From positions 39,978 to 103,977 of the forward strand of contig JBNKNO010000006.1 in NCBI GenBank assembly GCA_050293885.1: a stretch of DNA of 64,000 bases, written 5' to 3'. The translations under genes and the position numbers were made by a program. This stretch comes from Nitrogeniibacter sp050293885 (GTDB lineage Bacteria; Pseudomonadota; Gammaproteobacteria; Burkholderiales; Rhodocyclaceae). The notes under the pieces were generated by a model. It ran no database searches. It worked only from the letters and a program-made list of their open reading frames with translations, and had not been told where the DNA came from. This document shows positions 34,424 to 44,372 of this stretch, piece after piece; the stretch's first letter is position 1; each line of letters starts with the position of its first letter.

Positions 34424-35692
34424 ATGAAAGTACTCGTCATCGGCGGCGGCGGCCGCGAACACGCCCTGGCCTGGAAAATTGCCCAGTCACCGCGCGCCAC
34501 CAAGGTGTTCGTCGCCCCGGGCAATGCCGGCACCGCGACTGAAACCCTGGTCGAAAACATCGCCATCACCGACACCGAGGCACTGATCGCCTTCGTCAAG
34601 GACAACGATATCGGCATGACCGTCGTCGGCCCGGAAGCCCCGCTCGCCGCTGGTGTGGTCGATGCATTCCAGGCCGCCGAGCTGCCGATCTTCGGCCCCA
34701 CCCAGCGCGCCGCCCAGCTCGAAGCCTCCAAGGATTTCTGCAAGCAGTTCCTGGTGCGCCACAAGATTCCGACGGCGGCCTACGAGACCTTCACCGACGC
34801 CGAAGCGGCGCACGCCTATGTGGAAAAGCAGGGCGCGCCCATCGTCATCAAGGCCGACGGTCTCGCTGCCGGCAAGGGTGTCGTCGTCGCCATGACGCTG
34901 GACGAAGCGCATTCGGCCATCGACATGATGTTGCGCGACTCGGGCATGGGCACCGCCGGCGCGCGCGTGGTGATCGAAGAATTCATGCAGGGCGAAGAAG
35001 CCAGCTTCATCGTCATGGCCGACGGCAAGAACGCGCTGGCCATGGCCACCAGCCAGGATCACAAACGGCTCAAGGACGGCGACGAAGGTCCCAACACCGG
35101 TGGCATGGGCGCCTATTCGCCCGCCCCCGTGGTCACGCCGCAAGTGCACGCCCGCGTGATGCGCGAAGTCATTCAACCCACGCTCGCCGGCATGGCCGCC
35201 GAAGGCATGCCCTACACCGGCTTCCTTTACGCCGGCCTGATGATCGACGGCGAGGGCAACCCGCGTGTGGTCGAGTTCAACTGCCGCATGGGCGACCCGG
35301 AAACCCAACCGATTCTCATGCGTCTGAAATCCGATATCGTCGAACTGCTCGACGCTGCGCTCAAAGGCACGCTCGACACCGCCGAGGCCGAGTGGGACCG
35401 GCGCATCGCGCTGGGCGTGGTGCTCGCCGCCGAAGGCTACCCGGCCAACCCGCGCAAAGGCGATGTCATCACCGGCCTGCCGGCGGCCAGCGACGACACC
35501 CATGTGTTCCACGCCGGCACCGCCCTGAAGGACGAGCAAGTGGTCACCAGCGGTGGCCGCGTGCTGTGCGTGACTGCGCTCTCCGACAACGTACGCACCG
35601 CCCAGACCCGCGCCTACAACATTGCCGACCGCATCCAGTTTGCCGGCAAGCAGTATCGTCGCGACATCGGCCATCGCGCCGTCAAGCGCTGA
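34424..35692 (+). CDS. purD: Phosphoribosylamine-glycine ligase
   Basis: A 422-residue GAR synthetase with an ATP-grasp fold. Motifs: N-terminal VLVIGGGGREHALAW, ATP loop IKADGLAAGKGVVV, DEGPNTGGMGAYSPAP and EFNCRMGDPETQ. AAGGA 7-8 bases upstream of the ATG gives a good ribosome-binding site. It follows purH by 42 bases, and hemF begins 5 bases downstream. Confidence 0.97.
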   Translation: MKVLVIGGGGREHALAWKIAQSPRATKVFVAPGNAGTATETLVENIAITDTEALIAFVKDNDIGMTVVGPEAPLAAGVVDAFQAAELPIFGPTQRAAQLEASKDFCKQFLVRHKIPTAAYETFTDAEAAHAYVEKQGAPIVIKADGLAAGKGVVVAMTLDEAHSAIDMMLRDSGMGTAGARVVIEEFMQGEEASFIVMADGKNALAMATSQDHKRLKDGDEGPNTGGMGAYSPAPVVTPQVHARVMREVIQPTLAGMAAEGMPYTGFLYAGLMIDGEGNPRVVEFNCRMGDPETQPILMRLKSDIVELLDAALKGTLDTAEAEWDRRIALGVVLAAEGYPANPRKGDVITGLPAASDDTHVFHAGTALKDEQVVTSGGRVLCVTALSDNVRTAQTRAYNIADRIQFAGKQYRRDIGHRAVKR

Positions 35693-35697
35693 TCGAT

Positions 35698-36594
35698 ATG
35701 CGCACAGACGAAACCTACGCCTACTTTACCGGCCTGCAGAAGCGCATCGTCGAGCGACTCGAAACGCTCGACGGCACGCCGTTTGCCGAAGACGCATGGA
35801 CGCGTGAACAAGGCGGCGGCGGTGTCACGCGCGTGCTCGAAGAAGGCAAGCTGTTCGAGCGCGGCGGCGTCAATTTCTCGCACGTGAAAGGCGAAGGCCT
35901 GCCGGCCTCGGCTACCGCCAGCCGGCCGGAGCTGACCGGGCGCGGCTTCGAGGCCATGGGCGTATCGCTGGTGATGCACCCGCGCAACCCCTACTGCCCC
36001 ACCGCGCACATGAACGTGCGCTGCTTCATCGCCACCAAACCCGGCGCCGAACCGGTGTGGTGGTTCGGGGGCGGCATGGACCTGACCCCCTACTACCCGT
36101 TCGAAGAAGACGTGGTGCACTTCCACCGCACCTGCAAGCAGGCGCTCGCCCCCTTCGGCGAAAACGTGCACGCGGACTACAAGGCCTGGTGCGATCGCTA
36201 CTTTCACCTCAAGCATCGCAACGAGGCGCGCGGGGTCGGCGGCGTGTTCTTCGACGATCTGAACGAAGGCGGCTTCGAGCGCTGCTTTGCGCTCACACAA
36301 GCCGTCGGCGATGCCTTCATCGACGCTTACGTGCCGATCCTCGAACGCCGCCGCGACATTCCCTATGGCGAGCGCGAGCGCGAGTTCCAGGCCTATCGTC
36401 GCGGCCGTTACGTCGAGTTCAATCTGGTCTTCGACCGCGGTACGCTGTTCGGCCTGCAATCGGGCGGGCGAACCGAATCCATCCTCATGTCGATGCCGCC
36501 ACGCGTCGCCTGGCGCTACGACTGGCACCCCGAGGCCGGCACACCGGAAGCGAAGCTGTACGAGGACTTTCTCCCCCCGCGCGACTGGGTGTGA
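35698..36594 (+). CDS. hemF: Oxygen-dependent coproporphyrinogen-III oxidase
   Basis: A 298-residue HemF that decarboxylates coproporphyrinogen III to protoporphyrinogen IX using O2. Conserved segments: EDAWTREQGGGGVTRVL, NPYCPTAHMNVR (metal His), WWFGGGMDLTPYYP, ARGVGGVFFDDLN and YVEFNLVFDRGT. The ATG at 35698 lacks a clear Shine-Dalgarno, so expression may depend on coupling to purD. A bidirectional terminator follows. Confidence 0.97.
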   Translation: MRTDETYAYFTGLQKRIVERLETLDGTPFAEDAWTREQGGGGVTRVLEEGKLFERGGVNFSHVKGEGLPASATASRPELTGRGFEAMGVSLVMHPRNPYCPTAHMNVRCFIATKPGAEPVWWFGGGMDLTPYYPFEEDVVHFHRTCKQALAPFGENVHADYKAWCDRYFHLKHRNEARGVGGVFFDDLNEGGFERCFALTQAVGDAFIDAYVPILERRRDIPYGEREREFQAYRRGRYVEFNLVFDRGTLFGLQSGGRTESILMSMPPRVAWRYDWHPEAGTPEAKLYEDFLPPRDWV

Positions 36595-36608
36595 GCGCAC
36601 CGCACCAC

Positions 36609-36640
36609 GAAAAAGGCCCCGATGCGTCGGGGCCTTTTTC
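36609..36640. terminator. Bidirectional intrinsic terminator between hemF and hemY
   Basis: GAAAAAGGCCCCGA (36609-36622) pairs with TCGGGGCCTTTTTC (36627-36640) around a TGCG loop, with A and T tracts on the two sides. Confidence 0.88.
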
Positions 36641-36657
36641 ATGATCGGAGCACTTGC

Positions 36658-37878
36658 TCAAACGGTATCGTTCTCGGCGGCAGGCAGGGCCAGCAAATGG
36701 CTGGTGGCATGCGTCAATTGTGCCGCGCGGCGAAAATGGCTCTGTGCATCCTGCGGCCGCTCGAAGCGCTCGGCCAATTGCGCCAGTGCAAGATGGGCAT
36801 CCACGGTGGGCGCCTTCGACACCGAGGCCTCCAGATAACTCTGCGCCTTGCCCCACAGCTCCATGGCCATGCACAAACGCCCCAGCGAATAGAGCAAACC
36901 GCCATCCTCGGGGTGCGCTTGCAACCACTTCTCGGCACGCGCCAGACTACTCACCGGGTCTTCCTCGCCGCACTGGCCATAGAGCCGCGCCAGCTCGCTT
37001 TCCCACTGCACATCGAGGAGTTTTTCGAGCACACGGCGCACGATGGCCCCCTGCCCGTTGGCCACCATCAGCGGCACCACTTTCTCGACCAGACGGCGAT
37101 CGCTCTTTTCATCGGCCGGAATCGAATTCCAGTAGTGCACGATCTCCTCGCCTTGACCATCCAGCGCTCTCATGGAGGCCAGATGCGCACGCCGCACCAT
37201 CGGTTCGGCCTGCTCGTCGGCGATGATGCGATGCTTGCGAAGCTGGCGAGCGATGCGCACAACGCCTTTCCAGTCTGCCTTCGCGCGCGCCACTTTGAGC
37301 GCCAGTTGCAAGGTCGCGACCGGGCGGTTGTCGTGTTCCTTCATGGCATCGATGCGTTCGGCCGCTTCATCGAAGCGACGCCCATCAACGGCCATTTCGG
37401 CCTCGGTCATCAAACGCGCAGTGTGGATCTTGTCGTCGCGCTCGGCGGCATGGCCAATCCATTCCCGGTAACGGGTATCGTCCCGCAGGGCATGTGCCGC
37501 GCGGGCCGCGACCAGCGCGGAGACGCCACTCTCATCGCCCGCCCCCCAGGATTTCTTGGCCATCTTGAGGGCTTGCGCATAACGGCCTTCCAGTTGCAGG
37601 CGAACCGCATCGCGCAGCGACTCGGCAGCGCGCTCCCGGCGACGACGATCACGATAGGCCACCACCTTGCCCGGCAGGCGCACGGCGCGCGACAGCACCC
37701 CGATCAGAAAATACACCGCCAGCACGGTCGCCAGAATCGACAACACCAGAAAGTTGAGCGACAGCTGCACGCGGTACGGCGGCAACACGAGTAGCGCATA
37801 CCCGTCGTTGACCCGCGCCAACATTGCGACCCCCACGGCCATGGCAAACAGGGCGATCAGCCAGAGTAATCCTCGCAT
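36658..37878 (-). CDS. hemY: HemY-type inner-membrane TPR protein
   Basis: A 406-residue protein of the proteobacterial HemY family. It is not the Bacillus protoporphyrinogen oxidase of the same name. Two N-terminal TM helices (about 4-22 and 40-62) precede the HemY_N domain and a C-terminal array of TPR-like helices (about 120-400). It is always linked to hemCDX and thought to act in late haem or porphyrin metabolism; no enzymatic role is established that I know of. It begins 6 bases after hemX. Confidence 0.9.
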   Translation of the reverse strand: MRGLLWLIALFAMAVGVAMLARVNDGYALLVLPPYRVQLSLNFLVLSILATVLAVYFLIGVLSRAVRLPGKVVAYRDRRRRERAAESLRDAVRLQLEGRYAQALKMAKKSWGAGDESGVSALVAARAAHALRDDTRYREWIGHAAERDDKIHTARLMTEAEMAVDGRRFDEAAERIDAMKEHDNRPVATLQLALKVARAKADWKGVVRIARQLRKHRIIADEQAEPMVRRAHLASMRALDGQGEEIVHYWNSIPADEKSDRRLVEKVVPLMVANGQGAIVRRVLEKLLDVQWESELARLYGQCGEEDPVSSLARAEKWLQAHPEDGGLLYSLGRLCMAMELWGKAQSYLEASVSKAPTVDAHLALAQLAERFERPQDAQSHFRRAAQLTHATSHLLALPAAENDTV

Positions 37879-37884
37879 GGCGAC

Positions 37885-39276
37885 TTACTCCGATTTTTCG
37901 GCGGCAGGCGCCGGTTCGCTGGCGTGGGCGGCCGGGGCGGCCTCGTCCGCATGCGCCGGCGGGGCCGCTTCGCTCGGCGGCTCGGCCGTCTCGCTCGGCG
38001 CCGGCGCCACTTCGGCCGCGGCTTCGTGGGCGGTCGCTTCGGCGGCCGGGCCTGGCGCTTCCGACGCCTCAGGCGCGGGCGCCGTGGCCGGCACGTCGAT
38101 GGGCGTGACCGGTGCGATCGGCGGGCGTCCCTGCATGTTCTGCAGCACCGCCATGGTCTCGGTCAGCATCGGCTTTTGCGGCGCGATCGAAATGCTCTTG
38201 AGGCGATTGAGCGACGCCAGTGCCGCGCTCACTTCGGGTTTGCTCTGGTCGAAGTAGCGGGCCACCCAGTCGGCGGCGCGTGAAACGTCGGCCTCATAGG
38301 TGCGCGGATCGCGCCCCAGCAACGCCAGGCGCGCGGTGAGCAGACGGATCTTGAGGTTTTCACGCAGGAAGGTGCTCTGCGAGGGAGACAGCAGCACCGG
38401 GTCAGCCGCCGCGTCGAGTCGCTCCACCCGCACCATGGCGCGGATCTCGGCCCACACATCGGCTACGAAGGCCTTGGCGTAGCCGAGCGGATCGTCCATG
38501 AACGGGCCTTTCGGCGTTTTTTCCGGGGCGGCATTGGGCTCGGCCTGATCGGTAAAGGTCAGAGGCAGCGTGTCGACGACTTCGAGCAGGTGCTCGAGTT
38601 TGAGCGTAATGCCGGTGACGTCCACCCGCGGCGTCGCGCGCAGGCCTTCGATGTCGTGCGTCAGGGCGCGACGCAGCGGCCCCAGACGCCCTTGGCTCGC
38701 GCCTGCGAGTCGCGCCTCGGCGCCCTGCAACGCGATCAACGCGGCTTCGACGTTGCCGGCCAGTTGAAGCTGCTGGCTGGCGATGGTCACGGCCTGTTCG
38801 ATCTCGGCCATCATGCGTTCGTCGCGCGTGCGGGAGAATTCCTGATACAGATCTTCGAGCGCGGCTGCCTGGCCTTCGGACTCGGCCATCTTGGCTTCGA
38901 GCAGTCCGACTTTGCCTTGCAACGAGGTCATGGCGTCCTGCGCCTGACGCACCCCGGCACGCGCCTCGCGCGCGACGTCGTCGCTCTGCCCCAGGCGCTC
39001 GGCAACCTGCGTCTGCGCGTTCCCCAACTGGCCGCGCATGAGCCACCACTGCCAGCCGAGGAAACCAATCCCCGCCAGACACAGCACGAGCAGCACCGGC
39101 ACAAGCTTGCTTTTACCTGCCGGCTTCGGCTCCTTGGCCGCTGCGGGCGGGGTCCCGGCATCCGCCTCGACACTGGCGCTTTCGTTCGCGGCCGATTCGA
39201 TGACGACTGCGTCCTCGGGCATTTCCGCTTCGCCGGCACTGGCCTTGTTGTTCTCTTCGCTCATAGGTTCGCTCAT
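37885..39276 (-). CDS. hemX: HemX-type membrane protein
   Basis: A 463-residue protein. A short acidic cytoplasmic N-terminus (about 1-55) is followed by one TM helix (about 57-78), a periplasmic coiled coil (about 85-150), the conserved HemX core (about 150-380) and a low-complexity Ala/Pro/Glu tail (about 385-463). The family is often labelled uroporphyrinogen-III methyltransferase, but no SAM-dependent methylase motif is present. The ATG at 39276 shares one base with the hemD stop (TGATG). Confidence 0.88.
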   Translation of the reverse strand: MSEPMSEENNKASAGEAEMPEDAVVIESAANESASVEADAGTPPAAAKEPKPAGKSKLVPVLLVLCLAGIGFLGWQWWLMRGQLGNAQTQVAERLGQSDDVAREARAGVRQAQDAMTSLQGKVGLLEAKMAESEGQAAALEDLYQEFSRTRDERMMAEIEQAVTIASQQLQLAGNVEAALIALQGAEARLAGASQGRLGPLRRALTHDIEGLRATPRVDVTGITLKLEHLLEVVDTLPLTFTDQAEPNAAPEKTPKGPFMDDPLGYAKAFVADVWAEIRAMVRVERLDAAADPVLLSPSQSTFLRENLKIRLLTARLALLGRDPRTYEADVSRAADWVARYFDQSKPEVSAALASLNRLKSISIAPQKPMLTETMAVLQNMQGRPPIAPVTPIDVPATAPAPEASEAPGPAAEATAHEAAAEVAPAPSETAEPPSEAAPPAHADEAAPAAHASEPAPAAEKSE

Positions 39277-40046
39277 CAACCCTGAAAGTAGTGTTCCATG
39301 CCGTCAATCAAGCCGGCATCGCCCGGGGCGGTCTCCACCACCGTTTCGAATCCGGCCGCCCGAGCCCGAGCACAAATGCGCGGATGCGGGCTCACAATGG
39401 GGACGCGTCGAAGGCGCTCGAACTCCGCGCCCAGCATGGTCGTCAGATTCCCCACCCCTTCGCTGCTGGTCAGCACGATGGCATCAACGGCGTCCGCCAT
39501 TTCGACCAGCCGCGCGGCGCCCGATTCCGGCACCCTGCGCCGATAACAGGCGGCATAGCGCACCGTCGCGCCGCGTTTTGTGAGTGTATCACCGAGAAGA
39601 TCGCGCCCGCCGTTGCCACGAAAAATCACAACACGCTTGCCCGCCACTGCGGCCGCGGAGAACTCGGGCAGCGCGAGCACCGCTTCGCTGTCGAATCCGC
39701 GCGGTGGCGCAATCACCGTATCGAACCCGGCTGCCTTCAACGCCCGCTCGCTGGCCGGCCCGACCGTGGCGACGGCCAGTGTCGGCGGCCACGGGCGGCG
39801 CGCCGCGACCGCTGCGAGGCCGAATTCGACCGCATTGGCGCTGACGAAGAAGGCCAGCGAATAGTCATCGAGCTGGTCGATGAGGTCTGTCAGCTCGGCG
39901 GATATCGGCAGCGGCTCGATCAGCATGACCGGGATGCACTCGGCGATGCCGCCACGCGCGGTAATCGCCGCGCACAGCGCACCAGCCTGGGACGGGGGCC
40001 GGGTGACGACGATGCGACGCCCGGCAAGGGGCGATGCCCCGTTCAC
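39276..40046 (-). CDS. hemD: Uroporphyrinogen-III synthase
   Basis: A 256-residue two-lobed HemD that closes and inverts ring D of hydroxymethylbilane. The family is weakly conserved. Recognisable parts are IVVTRPPSQAG at the N-terminus, FVSANAVEFGL, ATVGPASERAL, IFRGNGGRDLLGDTL and ILTSSEGVGNL. The GTG start at 40046 is 3 bases after the hemC stop. Position between hemC and hemX confirms the call. Confidence 0.93.
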   Translation of the reverse strand: MNGASPLAGRRIVVTRPPSQAGALCAAITARGGIAECIPVMLIEPLPISAELTDLIDQLDDYSLAFFVSANAVEFGLAAVAARRPWPPTLAVATVGPASERALKAAGFDTVIAPPRGFDSEAVLALPEFSAAAVAGKRVVIFRGNGGRDLLGDTLTKRGATVRYAACYRRRVPESGAARLVEMADAVDAIVLTSSEGVGNLTTMLGAEFERLRRVPIVSPHPRICARARAAGFETVVETAPGDAGLIDGMEHYFQG

Positions 40047-40049
40047 GAA

Positions 40050-40994
40050 TCAGAGCTCGGCGAGAATCTCGGCCGCGCCGCCGGCACGCAATTCGTCGGC
40101 CAGCGCCTGTCCGAGCGCCTCGGCCGCATCCAGCGCGCCACGACGTTCGGCGCGCACGATCTTGCTGCCGTCGGGTCGCGCGACAAAGCCGCGTAGCCAC
40201 AGCTGGCCGTTCTCTTCGACGGCGAAGGCGCCGAGCGGCACTTCGCAGCTTCCGGCGAGCGCGCGCGCCACGGCGCGTTCGGCACGCACGCAGGCGGAGG
40301 TGGTGACATCGTTGAGCGGCGCCATCCAGGCGGCGACGTCGGGGCGGTCGGCGAGGGCTTCGATGCCCAACGCGCCCTGCCCGGCAGCGGGCAGCGAGAC
40401 TTCCGACGGCAAGGTGCTGCGAATCCGCTCCTTGAGCCCCAGCCGCATCAGGCCGGCGGCGGCGAGAATGATCGCGTCGTACTGACCTTCGTCGAGCTTG
40501 CGCAAGCGGGTATCGAGGTTGCCACGCAGGCTGGTCACACCGAGCATCGGGTACTGCGCATGCAGTTGTGATTCGCGCCGCAGGCTGGAGGTGCCGACCA
40601 CCGCCCCCGGGGGCATGTCGTCGAGGCTGTCGTATTTGTTCGACACGAAGGCGTCGAGCGGCACTTCGCGCGCGGAGATGGTCACCAGCGCAAACGGGTC
40701 GGTCATCTCCATGGGCACGTCTTTCATCGAGTGCACGGCGATGTCGGCGCGGCGGTCAAGCAGTGCCGTTTCCAACTCCTTGACGAAAAGCCCCTTGCCA
40801 CCGACCTTGGCGAGCGGACGATCGAGGATCTGGTCGCCGCGCGTCGTCATGCCCAGCAGTTGCACCTCGCACGCGGGATACAATGCTTCCAGACGCGCCT
40901 TGACGTGCTCGGCCTGCCAAAGGGCCAGGCGGCTCTCACGAGTAGCGATGACGATGCGTTCGGGCGGATTCACGGCGGGCTGGGACTCACTCAC
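40050..40994 (-). CDS. hemC: Porphobilinogen deaminase (hydroxymethylbilane synthase)
   Basis: A protein of about 314 residues that polymerises four porphobilinogen units on a dipyrromethane cofactor. Motifs: IATRESRLALWQAEHV, KGLFVKELE, DIAVHSMKDVP (active-site Asp) and a C-terminal TTSACVRAERAVARAL, in which Cys is the cofactor attachment site. The start is ambiguous. GTG at 40994 is chosen because it gives the usual length; a TTG at 41039 would add 15 unconserved residues and overlap the divergent thioredoxin-like gene. First gene of hemC-hemD-hemX-hemY. Confidence 0.95.
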   Translation of the reverse strand: MSESQPAVNPPERIVIATRESRLALWQAEHVKARLEALYPACEVQLLGMTTRGDQILDRPLAKVGGKGLFVKELETALLDRRADIAVHSMKDVPMEMTDPFALVTISAREVPLDAFVSNKYDSLDDMPPGAVVGTSSLRRESQLHAQYPMLGVTSLRGNLDTRLRKLDEGQYDAIILAAAGLMRLGLKERIRSTLPSEVSLPAAGQGALGIEALADRPDVAAWMAPLNDVTTSACVRAERAVARALAGSCEVPLGAFAVEENGQLWLRGFVARPDGSKIVRAERRGALDAAEALGQALADELRAGGAAEILAEL

Positions 40995-41030
40995 GATGGG
41001 TGGCTCACTTTCATGGACAGGATTAGGGCA

Positions 41031-41564
41031 ATGCGACAACCATCCAGACTCACCCGGAGCGGATATCGCAGCGCAGCATCAGGGTTCGCACTGATAGCGC
41101 CATGGCTGGTCGCGATTCTAGCATGGCTACCCGGCGTGCTTTTTGCGCAGGGAGACTTGACCCGCCCGGTCGATCTGCGGCAGGAGGCGGCGCTGATGCG
41201 ACGCCAGCAGGTGCCCATGATGGTGCTGTTCAGCCAGGCCTATTGCTCGTGGTGCGAAAAGGCGCGCGAGGAATACATCCGGCCCATGGCGAAACAGGCA
41301 CCTTGGGCGACACGCGCGCTGTATCGGCAGATCGATCTGGATTCGGACGATGCGCTGATCGGTTTTGACGGGCAGGCGCAAACGCACCGCGGCTTCGCCA
41401 AGGCGGCAGGTGTTTTCGTGACACCCACGGTAATGATGTTCGGCCCGGACGGCCGATCGCTGGTGCCGCCACTGGTGGGCGTGAGCCTGCCGGATTTTTA
41501 CGGACAATACCTGGAGCAGGCCATCGAGCGGGCGCAGGGGAAGCTTCCAGCCCCCGAAAAATAG
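41031..41564 (+). CDS. Exported thioredoxin-fold protein (SoxW/thioredoxin_2-like)
   Basis: A 177-residue protein. Its signal peptide is about 1-39 (hydrophobic core FALIAPWLVAILAWLPGVLF, cleavage near FA-QG). The periplasmic thioredoxin-like domain has the redox motif CSWC (Cys72, Cys75) and a cis-Pro segment (VTPTVMMFGPDG). It may reduce disulfides or support cytochrome or envelope proteins; the partner is unknown. ATG at 41031 has AGGA at 41019-41022. It is divergent from hemC and 46 bases upstream of ppc. Confidence 0.82.
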   Translation: MRQPSRLTRSGYRSAASGFALIAPWLVAILAWLPGVLFAQGDLTRPVDLRQEAALMRRQQVPMMVLFSQAYCSWCEKAREEYIRPMAKQAPWATRALYRQIDLDSDDALIGFDGQAQTHRGFAKAAGVFVTPTVMMFGPDGRSLVPPLVGVSLPDFYGQYLEQAIERAQGKLPAPEK

Positions 41565-41610
41565 CCCGCCACCTGATCCGGGAAGAATTTCAACCCTTCG
41601 GACCTCAATC

Positions 41611-44358
41611 ATGGATCAGGATAAAGACCTACCGCTCAGAGAAGACATCCGCCTGCTCGGCCGCCTGCTGGGCGACACCGTGCGCGACCAGCGCGGCGAC
41701 GCCGTATTCGAGCTGGTCGAGCGCATCCGGCAGTTATCGGTACGCTTTCATCGTGACGACGACAAGGACGCGCGCCGCGGGCTGGAAACCACGCTCGATG
41801 CGCTCTCGCGCGATCAGACCATCGATGTGGTGCGCGCCTTCAGCTACTTCTCGCATCTGGCCAACATCGCCGAAGACCAGCATCACATCCGCCGTACGCG
41901 CGCGCATCTGATCAGGGGCTCCGCGCCGCGAGAGGGCAACCTCGCCCATGCCATCAACCGGGTGTTCGACGACGGCGCCACCACGGCCGATCTCAACGCA
42001 TTCTTCGACACCGCGCTGGTCAGCCCGGTGCTCACCGCCCACCCCACCGAGGTGCAGCGCAAGAGCATTCTCAACTGCCAGAACGCCGTTGCCCGCCTGC
42101 TCGACACCCGCGACCGTATGGCGCTCACGCCGGAAGAGGAAACGGCCACCGACGACGCCTTGCGCCGCGCCGTGCTCACCCTGTGGCAGACACGCATGCT
42201 GCGCACCGCCAAGCTGTCGGTGATCGACGAAGTGGCCAATGGCCTGTCTTTTTACGAGAGCACCTTCCTGCGCGAATTGCCGCACCTGTACGCCAAGGTG
42301 GAAGACACGCTGGCCGAACACGACGCCGGCCAGCCGGCACGCGAGCTGCCAGCCTTTCTGCGCATCGGCAGCTGGATTGGCGGCGACCGCGACGGCAACC
42401 CCTTCGTGACCGCCGAGGTGCTCGAACGCGCACTCGCCATGCAGGCAGAAACGGCGCTGAACTTCTATCTTGAGGAAATCCACACGCTCGGCTCGCAGCT
42501 ATCGCTGGCCGACCGGCTGGTGTCCGCTTCCGACGCCCTGCATGCCCTGGCGGACGCCTCGGTCGATCACTCGCCCCACCGCGCCGACGAGCCCTATCGC
42601 CGGGCACTGTCGGGGGTTTATGCGCGGCTGGCGGCGACTTTTCACGCCTTGCTCGGCAAGATGCCGGCACGCCCGGCCGCCGACAAGGCGCCGCCCTACC
42701 CGAACGCCGCCGCCCTGGCGGCCGATCTGGATGTGGTGCATACCTCGCTGCAGACCAACGGCTCCGCACCGCTCAGTCGCGGCCGCTTGCGCCAGTTGCG
42801 GCGCGCGGTCAAAGTCTTCGGCTTTCATCTGGCGCCGATCGATCTGCGCCAGAACTCCGACGTGCACGAGCGCATGGTGGCCGAGCTGCTGCAGGTGGCC
42901 GACCCGAGCATCGACTACCTCGCGCTGGACGAAGCGGCGCGCATCGAGGTGCTGATCGGCGAGATCACCACCGCCCGCCCACTGCGCTCGCCGCACCTGC
43001 CCTACAGCGAAGAGACCGAAAAGGAATTCGCCATCCTGTGCGCCGCCCAGCGCGCCCATGGACGCTATGGCACCGCCGCCCTGCCCAACTACATCATCTC
43101 GAAAACCGACGGCGTGTCGGACATTCTCGAAGTAGCACTGCTGCTCAAGGAAGCGGGGCTGCTCGATCCGCGCACACCGTCGCTGGCGATGAACATCATT
43201 CCGCTGTTCGAAACCATCGGCGATCTGCAGGCCGCCAGCCAGGCCATGGACCAGCTGTTCTCCATCGCCCCCTACATGGCCTTGCTCGCCACCCGCGACC
43301 GGGCACAGGAAGTGATGCTCGGCTATTCGGACAGCAACAAGGACGGCGGTTTTCTGACCTCGGGCTGGGAGCTGTACAAGGCCGAGGTCGAGCTGGTCGA
43401 GGTGTTTGCGCGCCACGGGGTGCGCATTCGCCTGTTCCACGGGCGCGGCGGCTCGGTGGGTCGCGGCGGCGGCCCGAGCTACGAAGCCGTCCTCGCCCAG
43501 CCCGGGGGGGCGGTGCAAGGCCAGATTCGCCTGACCGAACAGGGCGAAGTGATCGGCGCCAAATACGGCAACCCCGAAGTCGGCCGGCGCAACCTCGAAG
43601 TGCTGGTGGCCGCCACGTTGCAGGCCAGCCTGCAATCGGAGCGTGCCTCCGCGCCAGAGCCGGAATTCATGGACGCCATGCAGCGCTTGTCGGACCACGC
43701 CTTCGACGCCTACCGCGCATTGGTGTACGAGACACCCGGTTTCGAGCGCTACTTCTGGGAATCCACCGTCATCACCGAAATTGCCGACCTGAACATCGGC
43801 TCGCGGCCGGCCTCGCGCAAGAAGAGCACCGCCATCGAGGACTTGCGCGCCATTCCGTGGGTGTTCAGCTGGGCACAGTGCCGTCTCATGCTGCCGGGCT
43901 GGTACGGCTTCGGCTCGGCGGTGAAGGCCTTCCTCGCCGAGCACCCGGACACCGGGCTGGCGCTGCTGCGCGAGATGGCCCAGCGCTGGTCGTTCTTCTC
44001 GACCACCTTGTCGAACATGGACATGGTGCTGGCCAAGAGCGACCTGGCCATTGCCAGCCGCTACGCCGCACTGGTGAAGGACGAGCCCTTGCGCGCGGCC
44101 ATCTTCCCGCGCATCTGCGCCGAACACGCGGCCACTGTCGAAGCACTGCTGGCGATTACGCAGCAGGATGAACTGCTCGCGGGCAACCCGCTGCTTCGGC
44201 GCTCGATCCGCAATCGCTTCCCCTACCTGGATCCGCTCAACCACGTGCAAGTCGAACTGCTGCGCCGACATCGCGCCGGCGCCGAGGACGAACGCATTCG
44301 CCGTGGCATCCATATCGCGATCAACGGCATCGCCGCGGGCTTGCGCAACAGCGGCTGA
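41611..44358 (+). CDS. ppc: Phosphoenolpyruvate carboxylase
   Basis: A 915-residue anaplerotic enzyme converting PEP and bicarbonate to oxaloacetate. Motifs: catalytic His in LTAHPTEVQRKSI, GYSDSNKDGGFL, the glycine loop FHGRGGSVGRGGGP, the PEP-binding QGQIRLTEQGE and VFSWAQCRLMLPGWYG. Length and the C-terminus (..GIAAGLRNSG) are canonical. Location next to hemC is common in betaproteobacteria. Confidence 0.97.
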   Translation: MDQDKDLPLREDIRLLGRLLGDTVRDQRGDAVFELVERIRQLSVRFHRDDDKDARRGLETTLDALSRDQTIDVVRAFSYFSHLANIAEDQHHIRRTRAHLIRGSAPREGNLAHAINRVFDDGATTADLNAFFDTALVSPVLTAHPTEVQRKSILNCQNAVARLLDTRDRMALTPEEETATDDALRRAVLTLWQTRMLRTAKLSVIDEVANGLSFYESTFLRELPHLYAKVEDTLAEHDAGQPARELPAFLRIGSWIGGDRDGNPFVTAEVLERALAMQAETALNFYLEEIHTLGSQLSLADRLVSASDALHALADASVDHSPHRADEPYRRALSGVYARLAATFHALLGKMPARPAADKAPPYPNAAALAADLDVVHTSLQTNGSAPLSRGRLRQLRRAVKVFGFHLAPIDLRQNSDVHERMVAELLQVADPSIDYLALDEAARIEVLIGEITTARPLRSPHLPYSEETEKEFAILCAAQRAHGRYGTAALPNYIISKTDGVSDILEVALLLKEAGLLDPRTPSLAMNIIPLFETIGDLQAASQAMDQLFSIAPYMALLATRDRAQEVMLGYSDSNKDGGFLTSGWELYKAEVELVEVFARHGVRIRLFHGRGGSVGRGGGPSYEAVLAQPGGAVQGQIRLTEQGEVIGAKYGNPEVGRRNLEVLVAATLQASLQSERASAPEPEFMDAMQRLSDHAFDAYRALVYETPGFERYFWESTVITEIADLNIGSRPASRKKSTAIEDLRAIPWVFSWAQCRLMLPGWYGFGSAVKAFLAEHPDTGLALLREMAQRWSFFSTTLSNMDMVLAKSDLAIASRYAALVKDEPLRAAIFPRICAEHAATVEALLAITQQDELLAGNPLLRRSIRNRFPYLDPLNHVQVELLRRHRAGAEDERIRRGIHIAINGIAAGLRNSG

Positions 44359-44372
44359 CGCCATCGCAACAT

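Noticed and set aside
32756..34462. Long minus-strand open frame antisense to purH
   Set aside because: No family features; purH motifs are complete on the plus strand.
37885..39276. HemX as a uroporphyrinogen-III methyltransferase
   Set aside because: A common database label, but no SAM-binding or methylase motif is visible. It is a membrane-anchored coiled-coil protein.
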